A stretch of 64,000 nt of DNA from Streptohalobacillus salinus (GTDB lineage: Bacteria; Bacillota; Bacilli; Bacillales; Amphibacillaceae), in assembly GCF_003201605.1 (NCBI RefSeq), contig NZ_QJJR01000006.1, positions 86,617-150,616 on the forward strand, written 5' to 3'. The notes beneath the pieces are model-generated. The model saw nothing but the letters and a program-made list of their open reading frames with translations. It had not been told where the DNA came from and did no database searches. Positions 28,777-38,046 of the stretch are shown piece after piece. The stretch's first letter is position 1; each line of letters begins with the position of its first letter. Both the position numbers and the translations under genes were made by a program.

Positions 28777-30141
28777 TTAGCCGATAATCATTTTTGCTTC
28801 TGGGTATTTATAGAGATCTTTCGTTGTTTTCCCACGAATCAAGAACAAGAATGAAAAAATACCAATCCGACCAACAAACATCATTACCATAATAACAAGT
28901 TTTCCAATCACTGATAAACTCTCGGTAATACCTAGGCTTAACCCTGTGGTACCAAATGCGGAAAAGACTTCAAAAGCGATTTCCATATTCGTAAAGGGTT
29001 CTGTGATGCTCATGATAAAAATCGCCGTTAGACAGAGCATAAACGCTGTCGTGATGACGATAAACGATCGCAAAACATCTTGTCTCGCAATTTCTCGTTT
29101 GAAGACTTTAATGGCACTATGACCTTTCGCATAATGAAATATCGCTAACAACATGATCGCAAAAGTCGTCGTCCTAACACCACCCCCCACACTACTCGGC
29201 GATGCTCCGATAAACATTAAAAATGACAAGACCATTAATGTTGGTGCTTGAAAGCTCGTCATTTCCATCGTTTGAAGGCCACCATTACGTGTCGTAATCG
29301 ACTGAAAAAGGCTATAGAAAAAGGCTGATAGGCCTGACTGATCACTAAAAAAGTGCCGACGTTCAATCAAATAAATCAGAACAGCTCCAACCACAACGAG
29401 GATGAAGAAGGTGGTCGTTGTTAACTTCGTAAAGGTCGAAAACCGAAACCGATTTCTGTGGTCCTTTTTATCGAAAAACCATTGTTGCACTTCGATAAGT
29501 ACTGGAAAACCAATTGCCCCTAAGACAAGTAACGTCATGTTAACAAGCTGAACAAAATAATCACCACTAAATGGCAAGAGTGAGTTTCCTGTAATATCAA
29601 ATCCAGCATTCGTCGTAGCACTTACGGCAGCAAAGAAACCTTGAATCCAAGCTTCTTGCCATGTATCGAAATAATATAAGTAACGTAAACTTAGTAACAC
29701 GGTCCCAATGAATTCAATCACAATAATGGTCGAAAGAATTTTCAGCATCAATCGAACCAAGCCTTGTAAGGTTGAACGGTTCTGGTCAACCGAAATAAGC
29801 TGTCGGCCTCTGATACCGATTTTTTTGCCGAGCAAAATATAAATTGTTGTCCCTAACGTCATAATCCCAATGCCACCAAATTGCAAAATAAATGCTAAAG
29901 CAAAGTAACCAGGGACATTAAAGGTTAAGTCGGTTGGAACAACCGTGAGACCTGTCACACTGATTGCACTAATTGCTGTAAACATGGTATCAATCAATGA
30001 GACACTCACCCCTTCTCTTAAAAAGAAAGGCATGCTTAATATAATGGTAGAAACCATTATCGCTGTCACATAAAACAACACAATCGACTGTACGCTCGAA
30101 AGTTGTTTAAATTTTCCAATCGAAACTTTAAATAAAGGCAT
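28777..30141 (-). CDS. ktrB: KtrB-type potassium transporter subunit (TrkH/KtrB family)
   Basis: 454 residues from ATG at 30141 behind TAGGAG. It has the four-fold M1-P-M2 layout; selectivity-loop motifs include SAISVTGLTVV, SATTNAGFDITGNSL, SITTRNGGLQTM and SAFGTTGLSLGITE. The membrane K+ (or Na+/K+) channel subunit needs a cytosolic KtrA/KtrC RCK partner, which is not in the window. In-frame extension to 30192 lacks an SD. It belongs with mscL in osmotic adaptation. Confidence 0.92.
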   Translation of the reverse strand: MPLFKVSIGKFKQLSSVQSIVLFYVTAIMVSTIILSMPFFLREGVSVSLIDTMFTAISAISVTGLTVVPTDLTFNVPGYFALAFILQFGGIGIMTLGTTIYILLGKKIGIRGRQLISVDQNRSTLQGLVRLMLKILSTIIVIEFIGTVLLSLRYLYYFDTWQEAWIQGFFAAVSATTNAGFDITGNSLLPFSGDYFVQLVNMTLLVLGAIGFPVLIEVQQWFFDKKDHRNRFRFSTFTKLTTTTFFILVVVGAVLIYLIERRHFFSDQSGLSAFFYSLFQSITTRNGGLQTMEMTSFQAPTLMVLSFLMFIGASPSSVGGGVRTTTFAIMLLAIFHYAKGHSAIKVFKREIARQDVLRSFIVITTAFMLCLTAIFIMSITEPFTNMEIAFEVFSAFGTTGLSLGITESLSVIGKLVIMVMMFVGRIGIFSFLFLIRGKTTKDLYKYPEAKMIIG

Positions 30142-30320
30142 ATCAGGAACTCCTATCATTAATCCATTCATTAAAAATAGTCTATCACACAAAGTTCCAT
30201 TAAGTTAGTATGATTTTCTAATGTTGATTAATCAAACCATGTTATGATTTAGCTAAACAATTTCAATTGATTTATCAGCCTATTCATGCCATACTTTCTA
30301 TTAAATAGGGAGTGATTGAC

Positions 30321-31097
30321 GTGTTAAACAAAGACAATGAACATTTATTTCAAGCTGCATTAAATCATACCAACGTAGGCCTCGTCATTACAGATCCAAG
30401 TCTAGAAGGCCATCCGATTATATATGTTAACCAAGGATTCACGAAGCTAACGGGTTATGATGCAACCGAAGTTATCGGTGAAAATTGTCGCTTCTTGCAA
30501 GGAGAAACAACGGATCAACATGCAACACAAGCAATCAGACAAGCTATCCAGAATAAAGATTCCGTTACGGTGCAAATCTACAATTACACAAAAGAGGGGC
30601 AAGGGTTTTGGAATGAACTGACGATTGATCCTATGTGGGTAAAAGAAAACGGCCAAGATAGACTCTATTTCATCGGGATTCAGAAAGATGTCACTGAACT
30701 CAAGGAAAAAGAGCGCTTGCTTCAAGCTGCATTAAATGAGATGGAAGATCTATCAACACCTATTGTGCCCATCAGTCACAACTTAGCGGTCTTACCGCTG
30801 ATTGGATCGATCACTCAATCACGACTAGAACAATTGACTTCTAACATATCTAATTACTTGACTAAGTCCAAAGACGACTATTTAATATTAGACCTATCAG
30901 GACTATTTGAAGTTGATACTTATGTCGCTGCTTCGTTATTAAAACTTCATGATTTAACACAAATCATTGGTACGCAACTCGTTTTAACCGGAATTCGTCC
31001 CGAACTTGCAATAAAGACATTGGATTTCGGTGACCATCTCAAGGGTTTAAAAACTTATTTAACTGTAAAAGATGCGGTGCAAGCACTAAAAGCATAA
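30321..31097 (+). CDS. pfyP: LOV-STAS blue-light photoreceptor (YtvA/PfyP-like)
   Basis: 258 residues from GTG at 30321, 8 nt after AGGGAG; another GTG at 30312 overlaps the SD. The LOV domain (about residues 8-112) has the photoactive GENCRFLQG motif with Cys56, the YVNQGFTKLTGY segment, and FWNELTIDPM and FIGIQKDVTELK at its end. A helical linker leads to a STAS domain (about 140-255, DYLILDLSGLFEVDTYVAASLL). In Bacillus subtilis YtvA feeds blue-light signals into the stressosome and sigma-B. Monocistronic with its own terminator; no Rsb partners are nearby. Confidence 0.93.
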   Translation: MLNKDNEHLFQAALNHTNVGLVITDPSLEGHPIIYVNQGFTKLTGYDATEVIGENCRFLQGETTDQHATQAIRQAIQNKDSVTVQIYNYTKEGQGFWNELTIDPMWVKENGQDRLYFIGIQKDVTELKEKERLLQAALNEMEDLSTPIVPISHNLAVLPLIGSITQSRLEQLTSNISNYLTKSKDDYLILDLSGLFEVDTYVAASLLKLHDLTQIIGTQLVLTGIRPELAIKTLDFGDHLKGLKTYLTVKDAVQALKA

Positions 31098-31105
31098 AAA
31101 TTAAA

Positions 31106-31147
31106 GAAGACTCGCTCATCTTGAGCGGGTCTTCGCTGTTCTTTTTT
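31106..31147 (+). terminator. Terminator of the LOV-STAS gene
   Basis: GAAGACTCGCTC and GAGCGGGTCTTC form a stem 9 nt after the stop codon, followed by a T-rich tract ending TTTTTT. Confidence 0.8.
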
Positions 31148-31157
31148 AATGGTCCCT

Positions 31158-32675
31158 TTAATCATGATGACCACTAATATACCATTCCGATATCTCTTCT
31201 AACTGTTCTTCGCTAAGGAATCCAAGGGTAAACTGTCGCCCAAGAAAATTATTCATTATTGATAGGTTTAAGTAACCGAGTTTGAGCCGACGAGCTAGCC
31301 GACTCCCTTGTGTTTCTAAAGCTTGAATGTCTTTCTTCTTCACAATTGCAACTTCTTTTGACAACATCACCACCTGGAAATACTGCATCACGAGCTGCTC
31401 ACCTGATCGTCTAAACGCAGGGATGCGATGAAGAAGGTATAGCCCCAGCAACGCAAATAGATAAACACCGAGTTTCACTAAAACAAGTTCCGAATAGAAA
31501 TAGTGAACCACCCCTAGCCCAACAAAATAAATAATGGTCATACGTAGCGCTTTAAAAGTAAATGACTTACGCGGAATGTGGTTCATTTCACTAAGATCTT
31601 CTTGGTATTCGGGGAGGAGTTCCTTCAAAAAGTTAGCCCATTCTTTCTTTCTAAGCAGGGGGAAAATAACAGTTTGCATCGCTTCCTTATCATCCTTCTC
31701 CCCACCAGCTAACTCAACACTAACCGCGCCTAAAGAAAACGGCATCCGAAACAAATTTTGTTTAAACAAGACCGCTTGAATGCGCGATACAGGAATTGAT
31801 AATGATTTCTTCTCAATTAAGCCGCGTTCAATGTACAACATCTCACTTTCGCGTGTAATGGAAAAACGACCATAGCGATTGACGTAACCAATCATTCCAA
31901 TGATAATCACAATTAAAAGATATAAGAAGACAAGTGAGAAGTAGGCGACAATCGATTGTGCGGAAACCCAATCAACCACCCGTTCATAATCACCTTCCGA
32001 TAAAAAGTTATCAATCTCTGATAATAATAGAAATACAATACCAAAGATAGCACCAACTCGACCGGTCGTTGCCCCGGCAATCAATAAGTGATAAATGGAG
32101 ATCTTTTTTTCTTTAATGATGGGTTGCTCTTCTTCAACTTGCTCCTCATCTACCGCTTCAACTTCTCCGTCAATAGGAAGCTCCTCTTCAACGAGGTGCG
32201 TGTTGGTCAGGTTTAAAAACTTTTCTTTTAAGGCAACCGCTTCTTGATAAGGAATTGCTTTGAGAACAGCATCAACTTCTAAATCACTGCCTGCTGTTTC
32301 AATTTGTACTTCTGTTAAGTTAAAGACTTGATGAAAAATACTTTGCGTGAAATTTATCGAATGAATGCGCCGTTTATGAATGGTCCGATCGTGACGAATG
32401 AAAACGCCGTGTTTGATCGTGATCGAATCATTTACCAGTTGATAGGTCATTCTATACCACCGTAACCAGCTAAACACAATTAAAACAAGCAAAAATACCC
32501 CTAATATAATTAAGGTTAGTTGAAACGACGTAAAAGGAAGATTCAACAGCTGATTTAAATCAGACCCTGCCCCTAAGAAAAGCAGTACAATTAAACTCCA
32601 AGCTGACGCTTTGATTCCTTGGAAAACATATAAGATGATGGTTAGTTTATGTACATGACGCATCTCATTCATCAT
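31158..32675 (-). CDS. Bacterial PH-domain (DUF304) membrane protein, YdbT-like
   Basis: About 505 residues if begun at the second of several ATGs just inside the end of the upstream gene (candidates 32681, 32675, 32672; GGGAG upstream favours 32675). Pairs of membrane helices alternate with bPH2 domains (LVNDSITIKHGVFIRHDRTI; MLYIERGLIEKKSLSIPVSRIQAVLFKQ; EVAIVKKKDIQALETQGSRL), so three PH modules. An acidic stretch sits near residue 175. Function unknown; in Bacillus the YdbS-YdbT pair has been linked to defence against envelope-active compounds. Confidence 0.85.
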   Translation of the reverse strand: MMNEMRHVHKLTIILYVFQGIKASAWSLIVLLFLGAGSDLNQLLNLPFTSFQLTLIILGVFLLVLIVFSWLRWYRMTYQLVNDSITIKHGVFIRHDRTIHKRRIHSINFTQSIFHQVFNLTEVQIETAGSDLEVDAVLKAIPYQEAVALKEKFLNLTNTHLVEEELPIDGEVEAVDEEQVEEEQPIIKEKKISIYHLLIAGATTGRVGAIFGIVFLLLSEIDNFLSEGDYERVVDWVSAQSIVAYFSLVFLYLLIVIIIGMIGYVNRYGRFSITRESEMLYIERGLIEKKSLSIPVSRIQAVLFKQNLFRMPFSLGAVSVELAGGEKDDKEAMQTVIFPLLRKKEWANFLKELLPEYQEDLSEMNHIPRKSFTFKALRMTIIYFVGLGVVHYFYSELVLVKLGVYLFALLGLYLLHRIPAFRRSGEQLVMQYFQVVMLSKEVAIVKKKDIQALETQGSRLARRLKLGYLNLSIMNNFLGRQFTLGFLSEEQLEEISEWYISGHHD

Positions 32676-33153
32676 CGTCATCGACTCCCGCAAGACGTGC
32701 GATATCATCACGTAATTGTTCAGCCTCTTCAACTGGCAAGGCTGGAATTTGATGTGTCGTTGCTGCGGTTGAGACACTGACTGTCGACAGCTTAAAAGCA
32801 CGTAAAAACGGACCTTGCTCCGTATCAACATGCTGTACACGCGAAATCGGCACGACGGTTCGGGTAATAATAATTAAGCCCCGTTGGACATAAATTTCAT
32901 GTGGATAAATTTGATAACGCCAACGGCGCCATTTAATATAAGGCACGACGAAAATAGCGACGAGTAAGTATATACTTGTTAAAGCAGCTAATCCATAAGT
33001 GATATAACTGACAAAATCAGGCCAATTGTATTGACCTTTCACAATATATAACGTTGCCGTGATAATCGCAAAAACAAGCGTGGTTACCACACCATTTAAC
33101 TGCCAGACGCGAATGGCGCGTCGATCAATTTGTTGACTAGGTTCTTCTCTCAT
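32665..33153 (-). CDS. Bacterial PH-domain membrane protein, YdbS-like
   Basis: 162 residues. Two helices (VVTTLVFAIITATLYIV; YGLAALTSIYLLVAIFVVPY) precede one bPH2 domain (IYPHEIYVQRGLIIITRTVVPISRVQHVDTEQGPFLRA). An acidic tail DDDDE overlaps the start of the YdbT-like gene. The two are co-translated and probably form a membrane complex. Confidence 0.87.
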   Translation of the reverse strand: MREEPSQQIDRRAIRVWQLNGVVTTLVFAIITATLYIVKGQYNWPDFVSYITYGLAALTSIYLLVAIFVVPYIKWRRWRYQIYPHEIYVQRGLIIITRTVVPISRVQHVDTEQGPFLRAFKLSTVSVSTAATTHQIPALPVEEAEQLRDDIARLAGVDDDDE

Positions 33154-33469
33154 TTAGTACTTCTCCTCACCATTGTATTTTTTTTCACATATGTTGTAAT
33201 TATAGCAGAATATTTTTGAAATTAAACATCAGCATACATTTATTTTAACTTTAGTAATAATTACCCAAAATACAGTTGACTTTATCCAGTCATCCAGCAC
33301 CTCTGTTAATCGGGATTACCGTGTTTTTCGCTTGTATAGTAAAAATGGTGTTTAATCTCTGTTTAAGTTGGTAAACTAAGTTTAAACCTTAACCTCAAAA
33401 GCTTGACTATGTTAAAATAAATAAAACACTTAAGCTAATGGTGCTTAACTGATAAGGAGGAGAATACCG
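33154..33469. other. Divergent intergenic region
   Basis: 316 nt separating the PH-domain pair (minus) from two small membrane proteins (plus). The strong SD AAGGAGG at the right end belongs to the next gene. AT-rich with several TTGACT-like words but no pair I trust as a promoter. Confidence 0.35.
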
Positions 33470-33811
33470 ATGAAGGTTGCAAAAATAATTGCTTGGCTCG
33501 GTTTAATTGCAATGACCGTTGGTTTAGCAAATGGATTTATTAACGGAGATTTTCTAAGGGATGGTGCCCAACTATTAGACAATCCTTGGGGGTTGATGTC
33601 ATTAATTGATTTATACGTTGGATTTGCCTTATTCTCAATTTGGATGGTTTACCGCGAAACATCAACAACAAAAGCAATTATTTGGGTCGTCATCATGATG
33701 ATTCTAGGCTTTTTCACCGGTTGCATCTATGTATTAAAAGTATTATATGAAGCTGATGGTGACTGGTCTATTGTCTTCCATGGTCGTCCAGAGGGACATG
33801 AACATGAATAA
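33470..33811 (+). CDS. Small membrane protein, DUF1475-like
   Basis: 113 residues after AAGGAGG. Three hydrophobic helices (IIAWLGLIAMTVGLANGFI; SLIDLYVGFALFSIWMVY; AIIWVVIMMILGFFTGCIYVL). The NPWGLMSLIDLYVGFALFSIWMVYRE segment resembles DUF1475 proteins of unknown function (tentative). It overlaps the next gene by 8 nt, indicating a two-gene operon. Confidence 0.7.
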   Translation: MKVAKIIAWLGLIAMTVGLANGFINGDFLRDGAQLLDNPWGLMSLIDLYVGFALFSIWMVYRETSTTKAIIWVVIMMILGFFTGCIYVLKVLYEADGDWSIVFHGRPEGHEHE

Positions 33812-34472
33812 ATTGAAAGAATGGGGTGAACAATTGAAAGTGGTCTTTGAGAAAAAGACCATCGATGCCATCTTTCCCCCCATTATCTTCTATCTTATCA
33901 ATCAATGGTCATCACTTAAGCTCGCAAGTGTGCTCACGCTTCTTTATTTAATCGGCTTACTTGTTTACCGTAAAGTGAAGCATCACCCTGAGAAATACGC
34001 ATTGATTGGTGTTACTGGCGTCTTGATTTCGATTGGTCTTAGTCTTTTATCTGGCGAGGCGATTGATTATTATCTTCCGGATTTAATGTCCACGGCGGTG
34101 ATTGTAGTCGCTTGTTTCGGTTCCCTTATCTTTCACCGACCCCTCGCTGCTTTGTTGAGTCATCTAACAAGAGGTTGGCCACTCGCGTGGTATAACCGTG
34201 AAGATATCCAACCCGCTTACCGTTATGTGACGATCATTTGGGGTGTTTACTTCTTAATCCGCTTCCTTTTACAAGGTTATTTCTACCTTACTAACGCCTT
34301 CTCAGCCTATTTCTTTATCAACACCATCTTTGGTATGCCGTTGAATATTGTTATTCTGATCATTAGTTATGTAACCGGCGTAAAAACGCTCCACAAGCTA
34401 TCAGGTCCGAGTGTAGATGAGTTTCTAAACAATGCATCGCCGCCCTTTCAAGGTCAAAAAAACGGTTTTTAA
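33804..34472 (+). CDS. Membrane protein, DUF3159-like
   Basis: About 222 residues from ATG at 33804, whose ATGAATAA overlaps the stop of the upstream gene; another ATG at 33798 is possible. Five or six membrane helices. The pattern IDAIFPPIIFYLINQWSSLKLAS...LLYRKVK and LTRGWPLAWYNREDIQPAYRYVTIIWGVYFLIRFLLQ matches the DUF3159/VC0807-like group loosely. Function unknown. Confidence 0.65.
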   Translation: MNKLKEWGEQLKVVFEKKTIDAIFPPIIFYLINQWSSLKLASVLTLLYLIGLLVYRKVKHHPEKYALIGVTGVLISIGLSLLSGEAIDYYLPDLMSTAVIVVACFGSLIFHRPLAALLSHLTRGWPLAWYNREDIQPAYRYVTIIWGVYFLIRFLLQGYFYLTNAFSAYFFINTIFGMPLNIVILIISYVTGVKTLHKLSGPSVDEFLNNASPPFQGQKNGF

Positions 34473-34483
34473 CCGCTCTCGTC

Positions 34484-34520
34484 AAAGAGCAGTTGTCACG
34501 TTGACAACTGCTCTTTGTTT
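34484..34520. terminator. Terminator between convergent operons
   Basis: AAAGAGCAGTTGTCA and TGACAACTGCTCTTT form a 15-bp stem with a short loop, followed on the plus strand by GTTTA. It ends the two membrane-protein genes and sits directly past the stop of the convergent isomerase gene. Confidence 0.8.
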
Positions 34521-35487
34521 ATGCCCACCACATATCTGCAGGTTGATCATAAATCATGACCGACTTTAAGTTTTCAACTGCTTTATTGAACCCCTCATCT
34601 ATCGACATAATTGGATCCTCGTGTTCAATGCTGACCACGTGATCGTAACCATACGTTCTGAGTGCACTGATAATGTCACCCCAGACGTTAGTTGCGTGAC
34701 CATATCCAACAGAACGGAAGCTCCACGCACGTGATTGCACCTCGCTATAAGGTTGCATGTCTGTTAAGCCGTACATGTTGACATGTTCTTGATCAATGTA
34801 CGTATCCTTCGCATGGAAGTGATGAATCGCACCTTCCTTCCCAAGAATCTTCACTGCTGCAACGGGATCGATGCCTTGCCACCATAAATGACTTGGATCT
34901 AAATTCGCACCAATTGCTTCACCTGTTTGTTCACGCAATTTTAGCATCGTGTGCGGCGTATGAACTAAGAAACCGGCATGAAGTTCTAAACCAATTTTTA
35001 CGTTTTCTTTTGTTGCTACTGCATTAATTTCTTTCCAATATGGAACAAGCTTCTCTCGCCACTGCCATTCAAGAACATGGCTGTACTCTTCCGGCCACGG
35101 GGTAACAGGCCAGTTCGGATATTTTCCATCCTCTGAATCTCCAGGTGTTCCCGAGAACGTGTTGACAACTGGTACCCCTAAGAGATTTGCTAGTCTAATC
35201 GTTTTACGCAAGGTTTCATCTGAATCTTTCCGAAAAGCCGCATCAGGTGAAATAGGATTGCCATGACAACTAAGTGCACTAATACTTAAACCGCGTGACG
35301 TTACTTTCTCTAAAAAGGCAGCACGTGCGTCTTCACTAGCTAACAGTTGGTCGAGCTTTAAGTGATGATCTCCTGGATAGCCACCCGTCCCAATCTCAAC
35401 TGCGTCTAGTCCTGCATCTTTAACTGTGTCTAACATTGCATCTAGATCTTTATCGGCAAAGAGCACCGTAAATACACCTAATTTCAT
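34519..35487 (-). CDS. Sugar phosphate isomerase/epimerase-like TIM-barrel protein (322 aa)
   Basis: Xylose-isomerase-like AP2Ec fold: MKLGVFTVLFADKDLDAML start, VEIGTGGYPGDHH, metal-ligand-rich LELHAGFLVHTP, GANLDPSHLWWQGIDP, IHHFHAKDT and VSIEHEDPIM (Glu/Asp/His metal site complete). Last gene of the sugar operon, 1 nt after the second Gfo/Idh gene. Relatives near Gfo/Idh oxidoreductases act on keto sugars or inositols; the exact reaction is unknown. Confidence 0.85.
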   Translation of the reverse strand: MKLGVFTVLFADKDLDAMLDTVKDAGLDAVEIGTGGYPGDHHLKLDQLLASEDARAAFLEKVTSRGLSISALSCHGNPISPDAAFRKDSDETLRKTIRLANLLGVPVVNTFSGTPGDSEDGKYPNWPVTPWPEEYSHVLEWQWREKLVPYWKEINAVATKENVKIGLELHAGFLVHTPHTMLKLREQTGEAIGANLDPSHLWWQGIDPVAAVKILGKEGAIHHFHAKDTYIDQEHVNMYGLTDMQPYSEVQSRAWSFRSVGYGHATNVWGDIISALRTYGYDHVVSIEHEDPIMSIDEGFNKAVENLKSVMIYDQPADMWWA

Positions 35488-35488
35488 C

Positions 35489-36529
35489 TTATTTCGCCCC
35501 CTTATTTAATTTAACTAACCGTCCTGTTTCATTTGATTCAAGCGCGGCTAAAATAATATTAAGTGACTTGTATCCTTCTAAACCATCAATCAGTGGCGCT
35601 TTATTTTCACGCACCGCTTCAACAAAGTGATCAATCACTCCTGTTGAGTATTGCTGACCTGCATCGTTGGATTGGATTTGTCCAAGTTCATAATTAACTT
35701 TCGCACCGTCGGTATAGGTCGCGACTAAACTGTAACTTGGATCATCTTCTAGGCGTAACACCCCTTTTTCACCGTAAATAATGGTTGCATTGTCTTCATT
35801 CACGTTATATGCCCAGCTTGCAGTCAAGGTACCGATGATTCCCGACTCACTTTTCAAAATACAAACCGCATTATCATCCACCGTAATATTTTCTTTTGCA
35901 TTCGTTGCAACAATGGCCGATACATCGGTAAATTCTTCGCCCAAAATATAGCGAATCAAATCGGCTTTATGGACACCCAAATCTCCCATGGCACCGATAA
36001 ATGCATCTTCCTTACGGAAAAACCACGAATCTTTCCCGTCGACACTCCATCCCTCAGGTCCACCATGACCAAATCCCGTCCGGAAACTGTAGACTTTACC
36101 AATCGCCCCTGTTTCAATTAAACGTTTCGCTTCTTGATGAGAACGAACAAAGCGCTGATTGTGTGCAATCATCAATGTCTTGCCAGTCCTTTCTGACGCT
36201 TCAATCATCGCTTCTGCTTCTTCTTTAGAAGTTGCCATTGGTTTTTCACATAATACATGCGCTCCACTATTTAGCGCATCCATCGACACCGGCGCATGCA
36301 GTGCATTGGGCAGACAGACGCTGACTAAATCAAGATCAAGTGTATCGAGCATGGTTTTGTAATCTGTAAATGCTTCACCACCATAAATGGCTTGCATCGC
36401 TTCTGCACGTGATTGATTGATATCACAAACGCCAACAATTTCTACCTCACTGTTATGATGAAATTCAGGTAAATGCCGTTTTTGACTGATGCTTCCACAG
36501 CCAATCACCGCTACGTTTAATTTAGACAT
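35489..36529 (-). CDS. Gfo/Idh/MocA-family oxidoreductase (346 aa)
   Basis: Rossmann start NVAVIGCGSISQKRH, the conserved CEKPMA with the catalytic-region Lys, and the GDLGVHKADLIRYILG motif with the active-site His. Predicted NAD(P)-dependent sugar dehydrogenase. It shares TAATG with the upstream isomerase gene (1-nt overlap). One of two family members in the operon, about 36 kb and 39 kb, and clearly not duplicates of each other. Confidence 0.88.
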   Translation of the reverse strand: MSKLNVAVIGCGSISQKRHLPEFHHNSEVEIVGVCDINQSRAEAMQAIYGGEAFTDYKTMLDTLDLDLVSVCLPNALHAPVSMDALNSGAHVLCEKPMATSKEEAEAMIEASERTGKTLMIAHNQRFVRSHQEAKRLIETGAIGKVYSFRTGFGHGGPEGWSVDGKDSWFFRKEDAFIGAMGDLGVHKADLIRYILGEEFTDVSAIVATNAKENITVDDNAVCILKSESGIIGTLTASWAYNVNEDNATIIYGEKGVLRLEDDPSYSLVATYTDGAKVNYELGQIQSNDAGQQYSTGVIDHFVEAVRENKAPLIDGLEGYKSLNIILAALESNETGRLVKLNKGAK

Positions 36530-37266
36530 TATTCAACGACTCCTTCTTTTTTTAAGTAGTTATAACTTACCGTAATTGCTTCAAACGGGTCACCTTCGGT
36601 TTCATCTTGTTCAACAATCCACCAGAGTGGTTTTGCCGTCTTTAAAATCGCTTCTAAAGGCACATCACCCGTGCCAAGTGGCGCAAAAGTACGACGACTA
36701 TCCGTTGTCATATCCTTTAAATGAAGATGGGTAAGGTGGTTTTGGTGACGAGTGATCCAAGCCAGTGGATCATGGTTGGCTTTCGTTAACCAAAAGACGT
36801 CCAGCTCCATCTGCAACCCGGGCACATGATCAAATAAATAATCCAACACATAGGTATCTTCAATCGTTTCTAACTCAAAATCATGGTTATGATAAACCAA
36901 CACCAGCTCGTGTTGGTTTAATGTTTCTTTAATACCTGCTAACAATTCAACCAAGTCTTTATAAAAGTCGGTATGACGGTCTTCTGGTAAAATAAACGGA
37001 CAGACCACATAGCGATTTTCTAAGATTTTCTGTTCGTTAATCACGCGATCCAATTCATGAATTAATTGGGAAAGTGGCACGTGACTACCAGCAACGCGTA
37101 AATCAAGTCTATCGAGTTCTTCTTTCACTTCTTCAGCACTTAAACCACCGTAGCCTGCTAATTCTACCCCTGTGTAACCAATCGCTTTTACTTGCTTTAA
37201 TGTCGCCTTAATGTCTTGTTCAACAGCTGCTCTTAGTGTATAAAGTTGAATCGCAACGTTTGTCAT
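36529..37266 (-). CDS. Sugar phosphate isomerase/epimerase-like TIM-barrel protein (245 aa)
   Basis: From ATG at 37266 (MTNVAIQLYTLRAAVEQDIKA), spaced 8 nt from AAAGGA, which is itself within the ThuA gene end. Key segments: GYTGVELAGYGG, VLVYHNHDFELE, MELDVFWLTKANHDP, LTHLHLKDM and WWIVEQDETEGDP, giving the Glu/Asp/His/Glu metal site. Proteins with the QLYTLR start commonly lie beside ThuA and Gfo/Idh genes and include keto-sugar epimerases. Confidence 0.87.
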   Translation of the reverse strand: MTNVAIQLYTLRAAVEQDIKATLKQVKAIGYTGVELAGYGGLSAEEVKEELDRLDLRVAGSHVPLSQLIHELDRVINEQKILENRYVVCPFILPEDRHTDFYKDLVELLAGIKETLNQHELVLVYHNHDFELETIEDTYVLDYLFDHVPGLQMELDVFWLTKANHDPLAWITRHQNHLTHLHLKDMTTDSRRTFAPLGTGDVPLEAILKTAKPLWWIVEQDETEGDPFEAITVSYNYLKKEGVVE

Positions 37267-37271
37267 AAACA

Positions 37272-37994
37272 TCATCCTTTCGGTTTAATAGACGCGATTG
37301 GTTGATGATTACCGTATGTTGGTTTCACTGTGTCTTTGACAGCAAGCCAATTCACGGCATTCTTAATCACTTGTTGAATTTGTGGTTGATGATACGTAGG
37401 ATATGTTTCATGACCAGGTCTGAAATAAAAGATCTTCCCGCGACCACGTTTGTAGGTTACCCCACTTCTAAAGACTTCGCCGCCTTCAAACCAACTAAGC
37501 AGTAACAGTTCATCTGGCGTCGGGATATCAAAGTGCTCGCCGTACATTTCTTCTTTCTCAAGTTCAATAAAACTACCGATTCCTTCAACAATTGGATGCG
37601 TTGGATCGACGACCCACAAACGCTCTGTTTCGTCTGCTTCCCGCCATTTTAAATCACAACTTGTGCCCATTAATGTTTTAAATATTTTCGAGAAGTGTCC
37701 CGAGTGAAGCACGAGTAAGCCCATCCCCTCAAGGACACGTTGTTTAACCTTTTCCACCCATGCATCACTCACTTCATCATGACTTAAGTGACCCCACCAT
37801 AGTAAGACATCCGTCTCGTCTAAACGTGCATCACTGAGCCCGTGATTTTCTTCGTCTAAGGTCGCGGTTGAAACGTCATGGCCTGCTTCTTCTAAAAACT
37901 GGCGTAGTGCTCCGTGGATTCCTTCTGGATAGACCTCACGTACTTTTGGGTTTTTCTGCTCATGTCTGTTTTCATTCCATACAAGTACCTTCAT
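37272..37994 (-). CDS. ThuA-domain protein
   Basis: 240 residues from ATG at 37994 ([27 protein letters not shown]). ThuA fold, glutamine-amidotransferase-like, with [34 protein letters not shown] and [21 protein letters not shown]. In trehalose/sucrose utilisation by rhizobia, ThuA acts with the Gfo/Idh-family ThuB on 3-keto disaccharides. Second gene of the minus operon here, between a dehydrogenase and an isomerase. Confidence 0.87.
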   Translation of the reverse strand: MKVLVWNENRHEQKNPKVREVYPEGIHGALRQFLEEAGHDVSTATLDEENHGLSDARLDETDVLLWWGHLSHDEVSDAWVEKVKQRVLEGMGLLVLHSGHFSKIFKTLMGTSCDLKWREADETERLWVVDPTHPIVEGIGSFIELEKEEMYGEHFDIPTPDELLLLSWFEGGEVFRSGVTYKRGRGKIFYFRPGHETYPTYHQPQIQQVIKNAVNWLAVKDTVKPTYGNHQPIASIKPKG

Positions 37995-38046
37995 GTTTAT
38001 CATCACCTTTTTCGTTTATCGGTTACTTTCTATTTTTTCGATCTGA

